Positions 52,247-54,339 of a stretch of DNA of 54,339 nt are shown here, in pieces. Numbering within the stretch: the first letter of the stretch is position 1; each line of letters begins with the position of its first letter. The notes beneath the pieces are model-generated. The model saw only the letters and a list, made by a program, of their open reading frames with translations. It did no database searches and was not told where the DNA came from. The stretch spans positions 1 to 54,339 of the forward strand of contig DXZU01000014.1 of assembly GCA_019419525.1 (NCBI GenBank), written 5' to 3'. The position numbers were made by a program, and so were the translations under genes. The stretch is from Collinsella sp. GTDB taxonomy: Bacteria; Actinomycetota; Coriobacteriia; Coriobacteriales; Coriobacteriaceae.

Positions 52247-52717
52247 CTACTGAGCGGTCGCGGTCGCGTTGGCGCCCGCGGCTGCATCCTGCGAAAAGTC
52301 AAGTGTAACGCTCTCGCTGGGCTCCACCATGCCATAAGCGCCCGCAAGGTCGCGAATGCGCGTGTCGGCGCCATAGACCGAGTGCATGACCTCCAGGTCG
52401 GAGCTCTCATCGGTCGCCTTTTCGAGCGTGTTGGTAAGCTCGGCGTTGCTGTTGAGCACCTGGGCCGTAACGCCGGCGAGCGCCACGCGGGCGACGCCGA
52501 TCGTCATGAAGATAGCCGCAATGATGCAAAACGTTTTAAGAACGCTCATGAAAACCGGGCTTACCGCCTGGTTTGCCTGACGGCCCGCGCCCGTGTAGAC
52601 ATCAAAGCGCGGCGTGCGCTGCTCACGGGGAGCAACGGGGGCCTGCGGCGTCTCACGATAGGCGGGCATGGCGTTCATATCATAGGCGAGTGCTGCGCCT
52701 GAAGTGTTGTAGCCCAT
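52247..52717 (-). CDS. ftsL: FtsL-like septum protein
   Basis: A 156-residue bitopic protein between rsmH and ftsI, the place of ftsL. A polar N-terminus of ~55 residues is followed by one transmembrane helix (VLKTFCIIAAIFMTIGVARV, ~59-78) and a coiled-coil-like stretch (NSNAELTNTLEKATDESSDL), then IRDLAGAYGMVEPSE, similar to the septum-initiator type ending. Sequence identity with known FtsL is weak, so the name rests on position and topology. GGGAGG lies ten bases before the ATG. Confidence 0.78.
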   Translation of the reverse strand: MGYNTSGAALAYDMNAMPAYRETPQAPVAPREQRTPRFDVYTGAGRQANQAVSPVFMSVLKTFCIIAAIFMTIGVARVALAGVTAQVLNSNAELTNTLEKATDESSDLEVMHSVYGADTRIRDLAGAYGMVEPSESVTLDFSQDAAAGANATATAQ

Positions 52718-52807
52718 GATATGCCGCCTCCCATCCCGAGTACGTTGGTAGTGTGTTTAAGCTTCGTTTATGGTGCGAGCGGGAGGTCCAATATCGCGCG
52801 GTCGCGC

Positions 52808-53773
52808 CTACAGACGCTGCGCCACGCGGATTTTGGCTGATCTCGCCCGAGGGTTGCGCTCAACCTCATCAGGCTGGGCAACCAGGGGTTTGCGGGTGAT
52901 GACCTTGAGTATCGGCACGTTGCCGCACACGCACACCGGAATCTCCGGCGGACACGTGCACCCCCGGCTCATCTCCTTAAAGTGGTTCTTTACGATACGG
53001 TCCTCGAGCGAGTGATACGAGATGACGCAGATACGTCCGCCCGGGTTGAGCCACCTGGTGGCGGCATCAAGCCCTCGTTCGAGCACATCGAGCTCGTGAT
53101 TGACCTCGATGCGAATGGCCTGGAAACTTTTCTTGGCCGGGTGTCCGCCATGCCGACGAGCGGCAGCCGGGATACCCGCCTTGATGATCTCGACAAATTG
53201 GCCGGTGGTTTCGATCGGTTCTTGCTCGCGGCGGCGCACGATCTCGCGCGCGATCTGCGAGGCAAACTTCTCTTCGCCGTAGACGCGTAGAATCCGGGCG
53301 AGGTCGTGTTCGTTATAGGTGTTGATGACCTCAGCTGCGTTTAAGGTGTTATTACCCGGATCCATCCGCATGTCCAATGGGGCGTCCTCGTTATACGAAA
53401 AGCCCCTGCCAGGGATATCGAGTTGCGGTGACGAAACGCCCAAATCGAACAGGAAGCCATCGACCCCGGGCACCTCGGCCGAGCAAAGCAGCTCGTCCAA
53501 GTCGCCGAAGTTGCCCTTCAGCAGCTGGTGCGGAACTCCGGGAACCTCGCGGTCCAGACGGGCGCCAGCGGCCTCGAGGGCCATGTCGTCCTGATCGACG
53601 CCGAGCAAAAGGCCCGTCTCCCCCACCTGCGCGGCCATCTTTACCGAATGGCCGGCACCGCCAAGGGTGCAATCGCAGACAACGGAGCCGCTCTTTAGCC
53701 GCAGCGACTCAAGCACTTCGCCGAGCATGACAGGTTCATGCCGATATTCTTGTGTCAAGATCCCACGCTCCAT
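52808..53773 (-). CDS. rsmH: 16S rRNA (cytosine-1402-N4)-methyltransferase RsmH
   Basis: A 321-residue SAM-dependent methyltransferase (MraW) that modifies C1402 in the ribosomal P site. EYRHEPVMLGEVLESL at the N-terminus, the SAM loop DCTLGGAGHS near residue 34, FDLGVSSPQLD near residue 108, KKSFQAIRIEVNHEL near residue 215, and ISYHSLEDRIVKNHF near residue 254 are diagnostic. It lies 20 bases after mraZ; its own ribosome site is weak, so coupling is likely. Confidence 0.97.
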   Translation of the reverse strand: MERGILTQEYRHEPVMLGEVLESLRLKSGSVVCDCTLGGAGHSVKMAAQVGETGLLLGVDQDDMALEAAGARLDREVPGVPHQLLKGNFGDLDELLCSAEVPGVDGFLFDLGVSSPQLDIPGRGFSYNEDAPLDMRMDPGNNTLNAAEVINTYNEHDLARILRVYGEEKFASQIAREIVRRREQEPIETTGQFVEIIKAGIPAAARRHGGHPAKKSFQAIRIEVNHELDVLERGLDAATRWLNPGGRICVISYHSLEDRIVKNHFKEMSRGCTCPPEIPVCVCGNVPILKVITRKPLVAQPDEVERNPRARSAKIRVAQRL

Positions 53774-53793
53774 CCGTTACCCGTGCCTTGCCC

Positions 53794-54228
53794 TTACGAG
53801 AAGAAGAGGTCCAGCAGGGCCTCATCGTCATCGTCCTCATCGGCCGCGGCGCGATCCCAAACCTCAAGGTGGTCGTAGTTGCCCACAACCGTAACCTCGC
53901 GGTCGAGGTTCGCCTGCTTGCGGAGAGACTCGGAAAGACCGATACGACCGGCGCTGTCCACGTCCATCGACGTGGTGCGCTTGTTGATCGCCCTCATGAG
54001 CTTCTGGTCATTAATGTCACGCGGGTTAAAACCCTCGTGGCCCTCACGACCCGCGAAGAGTCCTTCGACCCACTTATCGAAGGCCTCGGCAGAGAACACG
54101 TACAGAGCATCGACATCCAGGGCTTTAAACACGCGAACGTGCTCTCCAAGCTCCTCGCGAAGGGGCGCAGGCAGGGATAGACGACCTTTTGCATCGAGAT
54201 TGCGCTCGTATGCACCAGTCATTCCCAT
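53794..54228 (-). CDS. mraZ: Transcriptional regulator MraZ
   Basis: A 144-residue protein with two SpoVT/AbrB-like halves: AYERNLDAKGRLSLPAPLR near residue 6 and DSAGRIGLSESLRKQA near residue 91, which form the DNA-binding ring. MraZ controls the dcw operon from its own promoter. A very acidic tail (DEDDDDEALLDLFFS) is added. GGGGAGG precedes the ATG, and candidate MraZ boxes lie upstream. It is the first gene of the dcw operon. Confidence 0.96.
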   Translation of the reverse strand: MGMTGAYERNLDAKGRLSLPAPLREELGEHVRVFKALDVDALYVFSAEAFDKWVEGLFAGREGHEGFNPRDINDQKLMRAINKRTTSMDVDSAGRIGLSESLRKQANLDREVTVVGNYDHLEVWDRAAADEDDDDEALLDLFFS

Positions 54229-54296
54229 GTGCGCCCTCCCCTCGGTTACTCAGATGGCACGTACGCGGGAAACCACCCCGCCTGTCGACGTCATCA

Positions 54297-54338
54297 ATAA
54301 TATGGGGAACCGCCCCATTTTTCAACACCTTTCCCCAC
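54297..54338 (-). promoter_or_regulatory. dcw operon promoter with MraZ boxes
   Basis: On the minus strand TTGAAA (54325-54320) and TATTAT (54302-54297) are 17 bases apart, a near-consensus promoter 68 bases from the mraZ ATG. Pentamers GTGGG (54338-54334), GTGTT (54328-54324) and ATGGG (54318-54314) recur every ten bases across the -35, the layout of MraZ operator boxes. The window ends here, so further boxes may lie outside. Confidence 0.75.
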
Positions 54339-54339
54339 C

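Overview
The window looks like a chromosomal segment of a high-GC actinobacterium of the class Coriobacteriia, most like a gut Collinsella (inferred from gene content, not from a search). Supporting signs are a division/wall cluster without ftsA but with sepF and divIVA, an mraZ-led dcw operon of actinobacterial order, C- and G-ending codon use, and frequent TTG/GTG starts. No tRNA, rRNA, CRISPR array, prophage or insertion sequence was seen.

Bases 1-30500 hold mostly housekeeping genes in short units on both strands: an MFS exporter; a sulfhydrylase (metY); a C-GCAxxG-C-C redox protein; yigZ; RNase P RNA; rpsA; two HAD phosphatases; cysteine desulfidase (cyuA); rpiB; ndk; argG and argH; polA; an M18 aminopeptidase; yaaA; thiC under a TPP riboswitch; thiD; a pentapeptide-repeat protein; an SGNH hydrolase; a PARG-like macrodomain protein; a Bax-inhibitor-1 protein; a PiT phosphate transporter with its DUF47 partner; and a nitroreductase. 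Most are closed by clear rho-independent terminators.

Bases 30600-54339 form one long minus-strand block. In transcription order it reads mraZ-rsmH-ftsL-ftsI-murF-mraY-murD-ftsW-murG-murC-murB-ftsQ, ftsZ, then pgeF(ylmD)-pstS-pstC-pstA-pstB-phoU-yggS(ylmE)-sepF-yggT-divIVA. It covers lipid II synthesis, septal wall synthesis, the FtsZ ring and its SepF/DivIVA organisers. The high-affinity phosphate system pstSCAB-phoU sits inside what is usually a continuous ylmD-ylmE-sepF-yggT-divIVA string, and murE is absent from its usual place.

The most unusual signals are non-coding or very small: (a) two copies of a ~110-nt structured element (4327-4438, 7420-7530) whose outer stems differ in sequence but keep pairing; (b) a 24-codon ORF ending in an arginine-rich run, followed by a terminator, ahead of argG, which suggests arginine attenuation; (c) an unannotated-size 56-codon ORF between argG and argH; (d) several 26-33 bp long-arm inverted repeats at gene ends; (e) a yggT gene that appears to need an ATC or ATT start.
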